Source of the DNA: JABFRZ01 sp036376275 | GTDB taxonomy: Bacteria; Planctomycetota; UBA1135; GCA-002686595 | Assembly (NCBI GenBank): GCA_036376275.1 | Contig: DASVAP010000280.1 | Location: 1 to 16,274 of the forward strand | Direction of reading: 5' to 3' | Length of the DNA: 16,274 bases | Part shown: positions 1 through 8,438 of the stretch, piece by piece | How the letters are laid out: every line of letters starts with the position of its first letter | Numbering within the stretch: the first letter of the stretch is position 1 | The notes under the pieces: generated by a model | What the model saw: the letters and a program-made list of their open reading frames with translations, nothing else | Told to the model about the DNA's origin: nothing | The model's database searches: none | Translations under genes and position numbers: made by a program

Positions 1-8
1 GCGGTCGG

Positions 9-91
9 GCTCTCGAAGGGCGCCAGGCGGTCCGGACGCCCCGCGAGCGCGCGAAGCGCGCGCTCCGGACCGCCTGGCGTCCTTCGAGAGC
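9..91. repeat. Long near-perfect inverted repeat (hairpin/cruciform)
   Basis: The arm at 10-36 is the reverse complement of 64-90 over 27 positions with a single G.T wobble, and one further G-C pair (9/91) extends it. Inside the 27-nt centre a second short stem (GCGCGC at 47-52 against 56-61, loop GAA) can form. As RNA this would be an extremely stable hairpin from either strand. There is no T-tract on either side, so it is not a classical intrinsic terminator. It lies 181 bases past the stop of the minus-strand phosphatase gene, so it could still end or protect that transcript, or be a dispersed repeat. What lies beyond the window edge is unknown. Confidence 0.75.
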
Positions 92-143
92 TAGGGCGGC
101 ACGGGCGCCAGCGGGCCGGACAAGCGGGTCACGGCCGCGGGCG

Positions 144-186
144 GGGCCCCAGGGGGCGAGCCAAGCTCCCAGACCCCCCCGGGCCC
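144..186 (-). terminator. Imperfect GC hairpin downstream of the phosphatase gene
   Basis: The arms at 144-156 and 174-186 pair at 11 of 13 positions (GGGCCC and GGGGG blocks separated by two mismatches) around a 17-nt spacer. It lies about 85 bases downstream of the minus-strand phosphatase stop. The stretch 91-271 otherwise shows no credible gene. A role as transcription terminator is only a guess: there is no U-tract and G/C runs are common in this DNA. Confidence 0.25.
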
Positions 187-271
187 ATCGGAGAGCCCGA
201 AGCCTGAAGAGAGGGGCGACGCGGCCCCTGTCCCTTCGGTCACCCGAACGCGCGCCGGCTCCCCCTCCTCG

Positions 272-907
272 CTACTCCTCCTCCTCTGCTCCGCGTCCTC
301 CGCGTCTGCCCTCCGCGTCTCCGCGCACCTTCTTCTCTTCCCCCAGCACGATCCGCGCCGCCTCCGGTAGGTCCGCTGCCGTGAGCGGCCACGCATTCGC
401 CGGGAAGCTCTCCCGCTCCGCCACGCCCTTGCCGGTCAGCACCAGGACGCCGCCCGCCAGGCCGGCGCGCGCGCCGGCCTCGAGGTCGCGCCGGCTGTCG
501 CCGATCGTCCAGCTCGCCGCCAGGTCCAGGGCGAAGCGCCGGGCCGCGGCCAGGATCAGCCCGGGGGCGGGCTTGCGACAGTCGCAGGCCCGGCGGAACG
601 GGGGCGCGCCCTCCTCGGGGTGGTGCGGGCAGTGCAAGATCGCGTCCACGTGTGCGCCGCCCCTGGCGAGCTCCTGCTCGAGGCGTGCATGGATCCGCGC
701 CAGGGTCGGCTCGTCCAGGAGGCCGCGCGCGATGCCGCTCTGGTTCGTGACGACCACGACCTTCCAGCCCGCGCGGTTGAAGAGCCGCACGCCCTCGGCC
801 GCGCCCGGCAGGAGCCTCAGGTCCTCGGCGCGGCGCAGGAACCCCAGCTCGTCGACCAGGGTGCCGTCCCGGTCCAGGAAGACCGCGCGCGCGCGCGGCG
901 CGCTCAC
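272..907 (-). CDS. gmhB: GmhB-like HAD phosphatase (D-glycero-D-manno-heptose 1,7-bisphosphate phosphatase family)
   Basis: A 211-residue cytoplasmic HAD-superfamily phosphatase. Visible motifs are HAD motif I FLDRDGT (nucleophile D12, acid/base D14), motif II VVTNQSG (T54, N55), a GmhB-type zinc site with C93-x-H95 and C108-x-C110, and the Mg-binding IGDSRRD (D137, D141). The CxH/CxC zinc loop is characteristic of GmhB and of histidinol-phosphatase relatives. GmhB removes the C7 phosphate from heptose 1,7-bisphosphate during ADP-heptose synthesis for envelope glycans, but the exact substrate here is inferred. The GTG start overlaps the stop of the upstream lipoprotein gene (GTGA at 907-904), which suggests translational coupling, and homology begins within ten residues of it. 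Family members are usually about 180-190 residues. The extra length is a low-complexity Gly/Arg/Glu tail (about residues 190-211) encoded by the CTCCGCG tract. Confidence 0.9.
   Translation of the reverse strand: MSAPRARAVFLDRDGTLVDELGFLRRAEDLRLLPGAAEGVRLFNRAGWKVVVVTNQSGIARGLLDEPTLARIHARLEQELARGGAHVDAILHCPHHPEEGAPPFRRACDCRKPAPGLILAAARRFALDLAASWTIGDSRRDLEAGARAGLAGGVLVLTGKGVAERESFPANAWPLTAADLPEAARIVLGEEKKVRGDAEGRRGGRGAEEEE
281..325. repeat. Degenerate CTCCGCG direct-repeat tract
   Basis: CTCCGCG occurs four times, at 289-295, 298-304, 311-317 and 319-325, in a strongly pyrimidine-biased stretch (CGCGGAG and purine-rich on the minus strand). The tract covers the last codons of the minus-strand phosphatase gene and encodes its Gly/Arg/Glu-rich tail. 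From memory it resembles purine-rich CGCGGAGACGCGGAG-type tracts seen between genes in other bacteria. That resemblance was not checked by a search. Confidence 0.5.
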
Positions 908-1302
908 GGGCCGGCCTCGGGCCGCAGGCGCGCGAAGACGCGCACCGGCTGCAACGGGCGCTGGTAGCGGAAGGGCGCGAAGAAGTCCGGCTGCGGCAGG
1001 AAGAACGGGAAGTGGATCGTGCTCTGGATGCCGGTCGCGCCGAGGGCCCAGTCGACCACGTGGTAGCGCAGGCTCGGCCGGAGCTCGACCCGGTACGGCG
1101 CGTAGCCGGCCAGCTCGAGGCTGACGCTGTGGACGCGCTCCTTGTCGAGCGCGATGTGGCAAGGGGTGACCCAGCCACTGTCGCGGCCGTCGATCAGGAC
1201 GCGCGCGCCGGCCGGCTCGCTGCTCAGGAAGGAGCCCGGCGGGGTCGTCGAGATGCAGGCGGCGGCCAGCGCGAGGACGGGCAGGACGAGGAGGCGGAGC
1301 AC
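904..1302 (-). CDS. PEGA-domain lipoprotein
   Basis: A 132-residue predicted lipoprotein. The N-terminus MLRLLVLPVLALAAAC is a short lipoprotein signal with lipobox L-A-A-A-C, so Cys16 would be acylated and the protein anchored in a membrane facing the periplasm. Residues of about 22-80 look like a PEGA domain, a surface-layer-type beta sandwich: a Ser-x-Pro-x-Gly-Ala-x-Val-x-Ile-Asp-Gly start (SEPAGARVLIDG), then a threonine-proline turn and an E-L-A-G-Y-x-P-Y strand. The C-terminal 50 residues are rich in Phe and Pro and show no motif I recognise. The start is GTG at 1302; no strong Shine-Dalgarno is visible, but the signal peptide begins there. It shares a GTGA overlap with the phosphatase gene and is probably co-transcribed with it. 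No specific function can be given. Confidence 0.8.
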   Translation of the reverse strand: MLRLLVLPVLALAAACISTTPPGSFLSSEPAGARVLIDGRDSGWVTPCHIALDKERVHSVSLELAGYAPYRVELRPSLRYHVVDWALGATGIQSTIHFPFFLPQPDFFAPFRYQRPLQPVRVFARLRPEAGP

Positions 1303-1418
1303 GGGGGGGGAAACCGGGACGGGCGCGTCCGGTAGCGTCGGAGAGTTTACAAGCCGCGAGGGCTATGGAACTCTCGGGTGCGGTGAGCCAAGCCCTTGAC
1401 CCTGGCGGGGAGAAAGCC
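1303..1418. promoter_or_regulatory. Divergent intergenic region between lipoprotein and glycosyltransferase genes
   Basis: This 116-bp gap separates divergently transcribed genes, so it should hold promoters for both. The only relatively AT-rich patch is about 1346-1370. No -35/-10 pair with normal spacing could be fixed on either strand. An ATG at 1365 is in frame with the glycosyltransferase but lacks a good ribosome binding site. Confidence 0.3.
1407..1412 (+). promoter_or_regulatory. Ribosome binding site that selects the start at 1419
   Basis: GGGGAG lies 6 nt before the ATG at 1419. This favours that start over the in-frame ATG at 1365, which would add 18 residues without membrane or family character. 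Confidence 0.6.
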
Positions 1419-2846
1419 ATGTGGCGCGCGCCGGAGCCGGCCGACCCGCTGGCCCGCGCCTTCCTGCTGGCGGCCGTGGCCCTCGGCGCGCTGCGCTTCC
1501 TGGGCCTCTCGCGCTGGAGCTTGTGGCTCGACGAGGCCCTGACCCTGGCCGACACCGCCAGCGGGGGCACGGAGGCCAACCCGGTCGGCTACTGGCTCTT
1601 CGACCTCTTCTACGGCTTCGCGGGCCAGCGTCCGGACGAGCTCTGGCTGCGGCTCCCGGCCGCGGTCTTCGGGCTGAGCGCGATCCTGGCCTGCGCCTGG
1701 GCGCTGCGGCCCTTCGTCGGCGCGCGCGCCGCGGCCCTGGGGGCCTTCTTCGTGGCGGCCTCCTCCTGGCAGCTCTACTGGTCGCAGAACGCGCGCTTCT
1801 ACACGCTGGCCCAGACGCTGGGGCTGCTCGGCGGCGGCTGGTTGCTGCGCGGGCTGCTGCAGGGCTCGGTGCGGCGCACGGTGCTCGGCATCGCGACGCT
1901 CGCCCTGGCGGCGCTGACGCATCCGAGCGCGGCCTTCCTGATCGGACCGCTGCTGGTGCTGCCGTGGGTCGTGCACTGGCTCGAGTGGCTCCCGCCGCGC
2001 TCGACGCGGAGCAAGGCCTGGGCCGTGTTCGGCGCGGTGTGCCTGCTCTTCTTCGTGCTGGGCTCGGGCTGGGCCCTGCGGACCTGGCTGCAATGGGAGA
2101 GCCGCCAGGGCACGGGCGCCTTCCTGCACTTCGCCAAGACCGTCGGCTACTGGCTCACGCCGACCGTGGCCCTGGCCTTCGTCGTCGGGCTCGCGCGCGG
2201 GCTCGGCGACCGCGCGGCCTTCCTGCCGGTGGCCGCGGCCGGGCTGGGCCTCGGCGCGGCGGCGCTGGCCTCGCTCTTCCTGCGCGTGAGCGCGCAGTAC
2301 GTGTTCGTGCTGCAACCCTGGGTCGCGGTCTGCGCCGGCCTGGCGCTCGCTCCGCCCGGGGCTCCGCCGGCCGAGGGGGTAGCGCGCCGGCGGCTCGTGC
2401 GCCTGGCGCTGCTCGTGGCCCTGCCGGGGCTGATCGAGACGACGCTCTACTTCGGCGTGCGCAACGGCGACCGGCCGCGCTGGCGCGAGGCCTATGCCTA
2501 CGTCTTCGAGCACCGCGGCCCGCAGGACCTGGTGCTCGGCATGGAGGCGCCGGTGGCCGAGTTCTACCTCGATCCCGCGGCGCGCAAGCTGCGCACCTGG
2601 ACCGAGACGACCTGGCTGGACGACTTCCGCTCGCACCTGGCGCTCGACGCGGCGCGCTACGGCCGGCGCACGTGGTTCGTGGTCAACGCGACGCAGCTCG
2701 ACGACTGGACCAGCCGGCCCGAGTCGCGCCGCGACCGGGCCGAGGTCGAGCGCATCCTGGACGAGGAGTGCGAGCGCGTGGCGAGCTTCGAGATCCCGCT
2801 CACGCCGCGCGACCTCGACGTGCACGTCTACGTGACCCGTCCGTAG
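1419..2846 (+). CDS. GT-C family membrane glycosyltransferase (PMT_2/GT39-like)
   Basis: A 475-residue integral membrane protein. After the first membrane segment (about residues 11-30) comes WSLWLDEALT with Asp38-Glu39, the first-loop acidic motif of GT-C enzymes such as ArnT and PMT_2 proteins. The family-typical SQNARFYTL follows at the start of a later segment. Several hydrophobic helices continue to about residue 345, and the last roughly 120 residues are a soluble domain. Family members move a sugar from a polyprenyl-phosphate carrier to lipid, glycan or protein on the outer face of the cytoplasmic membrane. The donor and acceptor cannot be told from sequence. It is transcribed alone, divergent from the PEGA/GmhB pair and convergent with the kinase operon. 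The ATG at 1419 is chosen for its ribosome binding site. The stop codon sits in the loop of the hairpin at 2827-2861. Confidence 0.85.
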   Translation: MWRAPEPADPLARAFLLAAVALGALRFLGLSRWSLWLDEALTLADTASGGTEANPVGYWLFDLFYGFAGQRPDELWLRLPAAVFGLSAILACAWALRPFVGARAAALGAFFVAASSWQLYWSQNARFYTLAQTLGLLGGGWLLRGLLQGSVRRTVLGIATLALAALTHPSAAFLIGPLLVLPWVVHWLEWLPPRSTRSKAWAVFGAVCLLFFVLGSGWALRTWLQWESRQGTGAFLHFAKTVGYWLTPTVALAFVVGLARGLGDRAAFLPVAAAGLGLGAAALASLFLRVSAQYVFVLQPWVAVCAGLALAPPGAPPAEGVARRRLVRLALLVALPGLIETTLYFGVRNGDRPRWREAYAYVFEHRGPQDLVLGMEAPVAEFYLDPAARKLRTWTETTWLDDFRSHLALDAARYGRRTWFVVNATQLDDWTSRPESRRDRAEVERILDEECERVASFEIPLTPRDLDVHVYVTRP

Positions 2847-2861
2847 GCCGGGTCACGTGGA
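2827..2861. terminator. Hairpin between convergent genes, probable bidirectional terminator
   Basis: Arms 2827-2839 and 2849-2861 pair over 13 bp with one G.T wobble around a 9-nt loop. The loop contains the TAG stop of the glycosyltransferase gene, and the structure lies 25 bases from the stop of the opposing kinase gene. Position between two convergent genes and symmetry fit a bidirectional terminator. Neither side has a T-tract, so termination may be of the U-less type, or the hairpin may mainly protect the 3' ends. Confidence 0.6.
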
Positions 2862-2886
2862 GGTGCACGCGCTCGGACCGGCTGCG

Positions 2887-4542
<1,656 letters not shown>

Positions 4543-4547
4543 GGGCC

Positions 4548-5165
4548 CTAGGGGCGCCGGGACTCGCGCGATTCGTCGCGGCCCAGGCCTTTTTTCTCGA
4601 GCTCGGCCTGCCAGGCGCCCAGCGCGCGCCGGTAGAGCGAGTGCACCGCGCTGGCCGAGCGCCCCATGCGCGCCCCGGCCGCCTCGGCCGAGAGGCCAAC
4701 GAACTGGCGCAGCCCGAGCACGCGCCGGTGCTCGGCCGAGAGCGCGAGGTAGGCCGCGAGCATGCGCGCGCTCTCGTCGCGTGCGGCCGCCAGGGTGCGC
4801 GGCCCGGGCACGGCCGCGGCCGGGTGTCCGCCCCCGGCGCGGCTCCAGTCGGAACGCTCCAGGCGCTCCGGCCGCCCGTCGCGCCGCGCCGTGCGCCAGG
4901 CGCGCGCGGCGTCGATCACGACCTCGCGCGCGAGACGCGTGAGCAGGCCCCACAGCGCACCGGGGCCCTGCGTGACCGGCGGCAGGCCGCGCGGGTCCTT
5001 GAGGGCGCGCAGGTAGACCTCCTGCACCAGGTCGTCGAGCTCCACGCGCGCGCGCAGGGCCGCGCCGGCGAGGTGCGCCACGACCAGCCGGAGCCGGCGC
5101 TCCTCGGCCGCGAGCCGCGCGCCTGCGTCGGCATCCTCGGCGCCCGCTCCATCCCGCTCCGTCAT
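4548..5165 (-). CDS. ECF-like RNA polymerase sigma factor
   Basis: A 205-residue protein with the two-domain layout of ECF sigma factors. Region 2 lies at about residues 22-92, with ELDDLVQEVYLRAL (42-55) corresponding to the DDLxQE core-binding segment and helix LTRLAREVVIDAARAWR near 75-91. A variable linker of about 45 residues follows. Region 4 is at about 137-190: LSAEHRRVLGLRQFVGLSAE, then a helix-turn-helix MGRSASAVHSLYRRAL that would read the -35 element. The start ATG at 5165 was chosen because upstream extension to 5237 adds only unstructured residues; no strong Shine-Dalgarno is visible. It directly precedes the kinase gene (5-base gap). ECF-sigma/Ser-Thr-kinase pairs are known in planctomycetes, where the kinase is thought to control the sigma factor. 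No anti-sigma factor gene is present nearby. Confidence 0.85.
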   Translation of the reverse strand: MTERDGAGAEDADAGARLAAEERRLRLVVAHLAGAALRARVELDDLVQEVYLRALKDPRGLPPVTQGPGALWGLLTRLAREVVIDAARAWRTARRDGRPERLERSDWSRAGGGHPAAAVPGPRTLAAARDESARMLAAYLALSAEHRRVLGLRQFVGLSAEAAGARMGRSASAVHSLYRRALGAWQAELEKKGLGRDESRESRRP

Positions 5166-5300
5166 CGTGCGCACGGAGTCTACGCCCCGCCCGGGCCGCT
5201 GCGTCGGGGGCCGGATGGCTTTCGTCGCCACGGGCACCTAGGCTTTCCCTTTCCGCCGGCGTCCGGCCCACCCCCCCTTCCCGGCGTTCCCAGGAGCCCG
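5166..5300. promoter_or_regulatory. Divergent intergenic region between sigma factor and ligase genes
   Basis: These 135 bp must drive the sigma-kinase operon leftwards and the ligase-deacylase pair rightwards. The rightward gene has AGGAG at 5292-5296, 4 nt before its ATG. A GGAAC (complement of 5286-5290) on the minus strand resembles an ECF -35 core, but no partner -10 at the expected distance was found. No promoter is assigned. Confidence 0.3.
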
Positions 5301-7208
5301 ATGGCCAAGCAGGAGATCCGCGACCGTTCCGACCCGGAGAGCATGCGCGCCTTCATGCGCGCCCTGCTGGAGGACGTGCGCGCGCTCGAGAAGATGCTGG
5401 CCGGGGAGTGGTTCGAGACCGGCGTGCGCCGCATCGGGGCCGAGCAGGAGATGTTCCTGGTCGACCGCGGGCTGCACCCGACCAACCGCGCGCTGACGCT
5501 GCTGGAGGAGCTGCCGCGCAGCTCCTTCACGACCGAGCTCGGGCAGTTCAACCTGGAGCTGAACCTGACCCCGCTCGTGTTCCAGAAGGACTGCCTCTCG
5601 GTCCTGCAGCGCGAGATCGAGGAGCGCCTGGCGCTGGTGCGCGAGGTGGGCGCGCGCCACGGCGTGCACGTGCTCCTGACGGGCATCCTGCCGACGCTCG
5701 AGAAGCGCCACCTCGGGCTCGACTCGATGACCCCGATCCCGCGCTACTACCAGCTCAACCAGATCATGCGCGGGCTGCGCGGGGGCGAGTTCCGCACCTA
5801 CATCAAGGGCCTCGACGAGCTGCAGGCCAAGCACGACAACGTGATGCTCGAGGCCTGCAACACGAGCTTCCAGCTCCACTTCCAGGTGGGGCCGGGCGAG
5901 TTCCCGATGCTCTACAACGTGGCCCAGCTGGCCACCGCGCCGGTCCTGGCGGCGGCCGTGAACTCGCCGGTGCTGCTGCGCCACCGCCTGTGGCACGAGA
6001 CGCGCGTGGCGCTGTTCCAGCAGTCGGTCGACACGCGCTCCGAGACCCACGCCCAGCGCGGCGGGCGCGTGCGCGTGAGCTTCGGCGACCACTGGATCGA
6101 GGACTCGGTCCTGGAGATCTTCCGCGAGGACGTGGCGCGCTACCGCGTCCTGATCGCGACCGAGCTGGAGGAGTCGCCGCTCGAGAAGCTGGCGCGCGGC
6201 GAGGCGCCGGAGCTCAAGGCCCTGCGCCTGCACAACGGCACGATCTACCGCTGGAACCGCCCCTGCTACGGGGTGGTGGATGGGCGCGCGCACCTGCGCA
6301 TCGAGGCCCGCGCGTTGCCGGCCGGCCCGAGCGTGCTGGACGAGGTCGCCAACGCGGCCTTCTTCTTCGGTCTCATGTGCGTGCTGTCCGACGAGTATGG
6401 CGACCCGAAGGACAAGATGCCGTTCGACGACGCCAGGGCGAACTTCATGGCCGCGGCCCGCTACGGGCTGCACGCGCGCCTGCACTGGTTCGGCGGGCGC
6501 ACGGTGGGGGCCGACCAGCTCATCCTGGAGGAGCTCTTGCCGCTGGCGCGGCGCGGACTCACCTCGCGCGGCATCGATGCGAGCGACATCGAGCGCTACC
6601 TGGGCGTGATCGAGCGCCGCGTCGCCAGCGGGCGCACCGGTGCGCAGTGGATGCTCGACTCGCTGGAGGCCATGGAGGGCCAGGGCCGCGCCGACGAGCG
6701 CTACCGCTCGCTCACCTCGTGCATGCTGGCCAACCAGTGGACCGGGCAGCCGGTGCACGAGTGGCCGCTGGCGGCGGTCGAGAGCGCGGCCGACGTGCGC
6801 GACAGCTACCGGACGGTGGGCCAGTTCATGACCACCGACCTCTTCACGGTGCACCCGGAGGACCTGATCGATCTGGCGGCGAGCGTGATGGACTGGAAGC
6901 ACCTGCGGCACGTGCCGGTCGAGGACCACGAGGGGCACCTGGTGGGCCTGGTCACGCACCGCATGCTGCTGCGTCAGGTCAGCCATGGCCAGGGCAACCG
7001 CCCGGTGGCCGTGCGCGAGATCATGCGGCCCGATCCGATCACCGTGACGCCCGAGACGACCACGCTCGAGGCCCTCGGGCGCATGCGCTCGAGCAAGGTC
7101 GGCTGCCTGCCGGTGCTGCAGGACGGCAAGCTGGTCGGGATCGTCACCGAGTCGGACTTCATCGACGTCTCGGCGCGCCTGCTGGACGAATGGCTGCGGG
7201 AGGAGTGA
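5301..7208 (+). CDS. GCS2-family glutamate-cysteine ligase-like protein with two CBS domains
   Basis: A 635-residue protein. Residues of about 10-500 match the carboxylate-amine ligase/GCS2 fold: RRIGAEQEMFLVD near the start (the acidic GxExE-like metal/ATP motif), ELGQFNLELN around residue 80, and an NTSFQLHFQV strand near 192-201. Residues of about 507-560 and 572-630 are two CBS domains (FMTTDLFTVHPEDLIDLAAS with HVPVEDHEGHLVGLVT, then IMRPDPITVTPETTTLEAL with CLPVLQDGKLVGIVTESD). Such a Bateman pair normally binds adenine nucleotides and controls the attached enzyme. GCS2 enzymes join an amino acid to the gamma-carboxyl of glutamate with ATP, but the true substrate here is unknown and it need not make gamma-glutamylcysteine. 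AGGAG lies 4 nt upstream of the ATG. It forms an operon with the M14 deacylase gene, whose start follows its stop by 2 bases. Confidence 0.8.
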   Translation: MAKQEIRDRSDPESMRAFMRALLEDVRALEKMLAGEWFETGVRRIGAEQEMFLVDRGLHPTNRALTLLEELPRSSFTTELGQFNLELNLTPLVFQKDCLSVLQREIEERLALVREVGARHGVHVLLTGILPTLEKRHLGLDSMTPIPRYYQLNQIMRGLRGGEFRTYIKGLDELQAKHDNVMLEACNTSFQLHFQVGPGEFPMLYNVAQLATAPVLAAAVNSPVLLRHRLWHETRVALFQQSVDTRSETHAQRGGRVRVSFGDHWIEDSVLEIFREDVARYRVLIATELEESPLEKLARGEAPELKALRLHNGTIYRWNRPCYGVVDGRAHLRIEARALPAGPSVLDEVANAAFFFGLMCVLSDEYGDPKDKMPFDDARANFMAAARYGLHARLHWFGGRTVGADQLILEELLPLARRGLTSRGIDASDIERYLGVIERRVASGRTGAQWMLDSLEAMEGQGRADERYRSLTSCMLANQWTGQPVHEWPLAAVESAADVRDSYRTVGQFMTTDLFTVHPEDLIDLAASVMDWKHLRHVPVEDHEGHLVGLVTHRMLLRQVSHGQGNRPVAVREIMRPDPITVTPETTTLEALGRMRSSKVGCLPVLQDGKLVGIVTESDFIDVSARLLDEWLREE

Positions 7209-7210
7209 GC

Positions 7211-8392
7211 ATGCGCGCCGCCGGTCCGGCGGACGAGCTGGGCGCGCTGCCGCGCGTCCTGGGCGTCCATCCGCCAGGGCCGGCGCGCGGCGGGACGCTG
7301 GTGCTGGTGGTCGGCGGCGTGCACGGCAACGAGCCCGCCGGGGTGCGCGCGATCCAGGCCGTGCTGGCCGAGCTGGCGCGGCGTGCCCCGCCCTTCCGCG
7401 GGCGCCTGGTGGGCCTGGTCGGCAACGCGCGCGCCCTGGCCCAGGGGCGCCGTTACCTGACGCTGGACCTGAACCGCCAGTGGACCGAGGAGCGCCTGCG
7501 CGCGCTGCGCGCCTCCTCCGCGCCGCTCGGCGACCCCGAGGCGCTCGAGCAGTGCGCGCTGCTGGAGGCCTTCGACGAGCACCTGGCCCAGGGCTTCGAG
7601 CGCGTGGTCCTGCTCGACCTGCACTCGACCTCGGCCGGGGGCGCGCCCTTCTCGATCGTGTCCGACACGCTCCAGAACCGGCCCTTCGCCTTCGCCCTGC
7701 CGGTGCCGGTCCTGCTCGGGCTGGAGGAGCGCATCGAGGGCACGCTGCTCGCCTGGTTCGCCGACCTCGGTCATGTCGCGCTGTGCCTGGAGGGCGGCCA
7801 GAACGACCTGCCCTCGACGGTCGAGCACCACGTCGCGGCCCTGTGGCTGATCCTGGCGGCGGCCGGCTGCGTGGCCGAGGCCGACGTGCCCGAGCTGGCC
7901 GCGCACCGCGCGCGCCTCGCCACCAGCGCGGGGCACCTGCCGGCCGTGGTCGAGCTGCGCTACCGCTACGGCATCCAGCCGGGGACGCGCTTCGAGATGA
8001 AGCCCGGCTACCAGAACTTCCAGCCGGTCGCGCGCGGCGAGGAGCTGGCCTGGATCGACGCCGGTCACGGCCCGCGCGTGGTGGCGAGCCCGCTCGGCGC
8101 GCGCCTCCTGATGCCCCGCTACCAGAGCCTGGGGGACGACGGGTTCTTCCTCGGGCGCGAGGTGCGGCCCTTCTGGCTGCGGCTCTCGGGCCTCCTGCGC
8201 CGCGCGGGAATGGCCGGCTGGGTCCGGTTCCTGCCGGGCGTGCGCCGCGACCCGGCGCGCTCCGACCAGCTCGTCGTGGACCGGCGCATCGCGCGCTGGC
8301 TCACGGTCGAGATCCTGCACCTCTTCGGCTGGCGCTGGCGCGCGCGCGAGGGCCGCAGCGTGCGCTTCGTGCGCCGGCGGGACGCCTCGTGA
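7211..8392 (+). CDS. M14-family AstE/AspA-type zinc deacylase/carboxypeptidase
   Basis: A 393-residue protein of the succinylglutamate desuccinylase/aspartoacylase group. Zinc ligands are visible as GGVHGNE (His38, Glu41) and LLDLHSTS (His138). TLDLNRQW (Asn88-Arg89) is the substrate-carboxylate motif, and CLEGGQ (Glu194) is the likely catalytic glutamate. Family members hydrolyse amide bonds of N-acyl amino acids, or remove glutamates from proteins as RimB does. The exact substrate is unknown. About 90 C-terminal residues rich in Arg and Trp follow the catalytic core. GGAGGAG at 7199-7205 is a strong ribosome binding site embedded in the end of the upstream ligase gene, and the genes are 2 bases apart. 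Pairing of an amino-acid ligase with a deacylase suggests that a conjugate is both made and undone by this operon. Confidence 0.82.
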   Translation: MRAAGPADELGALPRVLGVHPPGPARGGTLVLVVGGVHGNEPAGVRAIQAVLAELARRAPPFRGRLVGLVGNARALAQGRRYLTLDLNRQWTEERLRALRASSAPLGDPEALEQCALLEAFDEHLAQGFERVVLLDLHSTSAGGAPFSIVSDTLQNRPFAFALPVPVLLGLEERIEGTLLAWFADLGHVALCLEGGQNDLPSTVEHHVAALWLILAAAGCVAEADVPELAAHRARLATSAGHLPAVVELRYRYGIQPGTRFEMKPGYQNFQPVARGEELAWIDAGHGPRVVASPLGARLLMPRYQSLGDDGFFLGREVRPFWLRLSGLLRRAGMAGWVRFLPGVRRDPARSDQLVVDRRIARWLTVEILHLFGWRWRAREGRSVRFVRRRDAS

Positions 8393-8438
8393 GCCGCGGC
8401 GCGGGAAGATGCGCGGCGGCCGCGCGTCGGTAGGCGCC

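Noticed and set aside
1346..1369. TTTACA and TATGGA as a promoter for the glycosyltransferase.
   Set aside because: The spacer is only 12 bp, well below the usual 16-18.
1365..1418. Upstream ATG of the glycosyltransferase at 1365.
   Set aside because: It lacks a ribosome site, and the 18 extra residues are not membrane-like. GGGGAG precedes the ATG at 1419 at the right distance.
5286..5290. Minus-strand GGAAC as an autoregulatory ECF promoter of the sigma-kinase operon.
   Set aside because: No convincing -10 element lies 16-17 nt downstream on that strand.
8409..8438. Upstream ATG of the epimerase at 8409.
   Set aside because: The nucleotide-binding strand of this family normally starts at the first residues, which fits the ATG at 8439.
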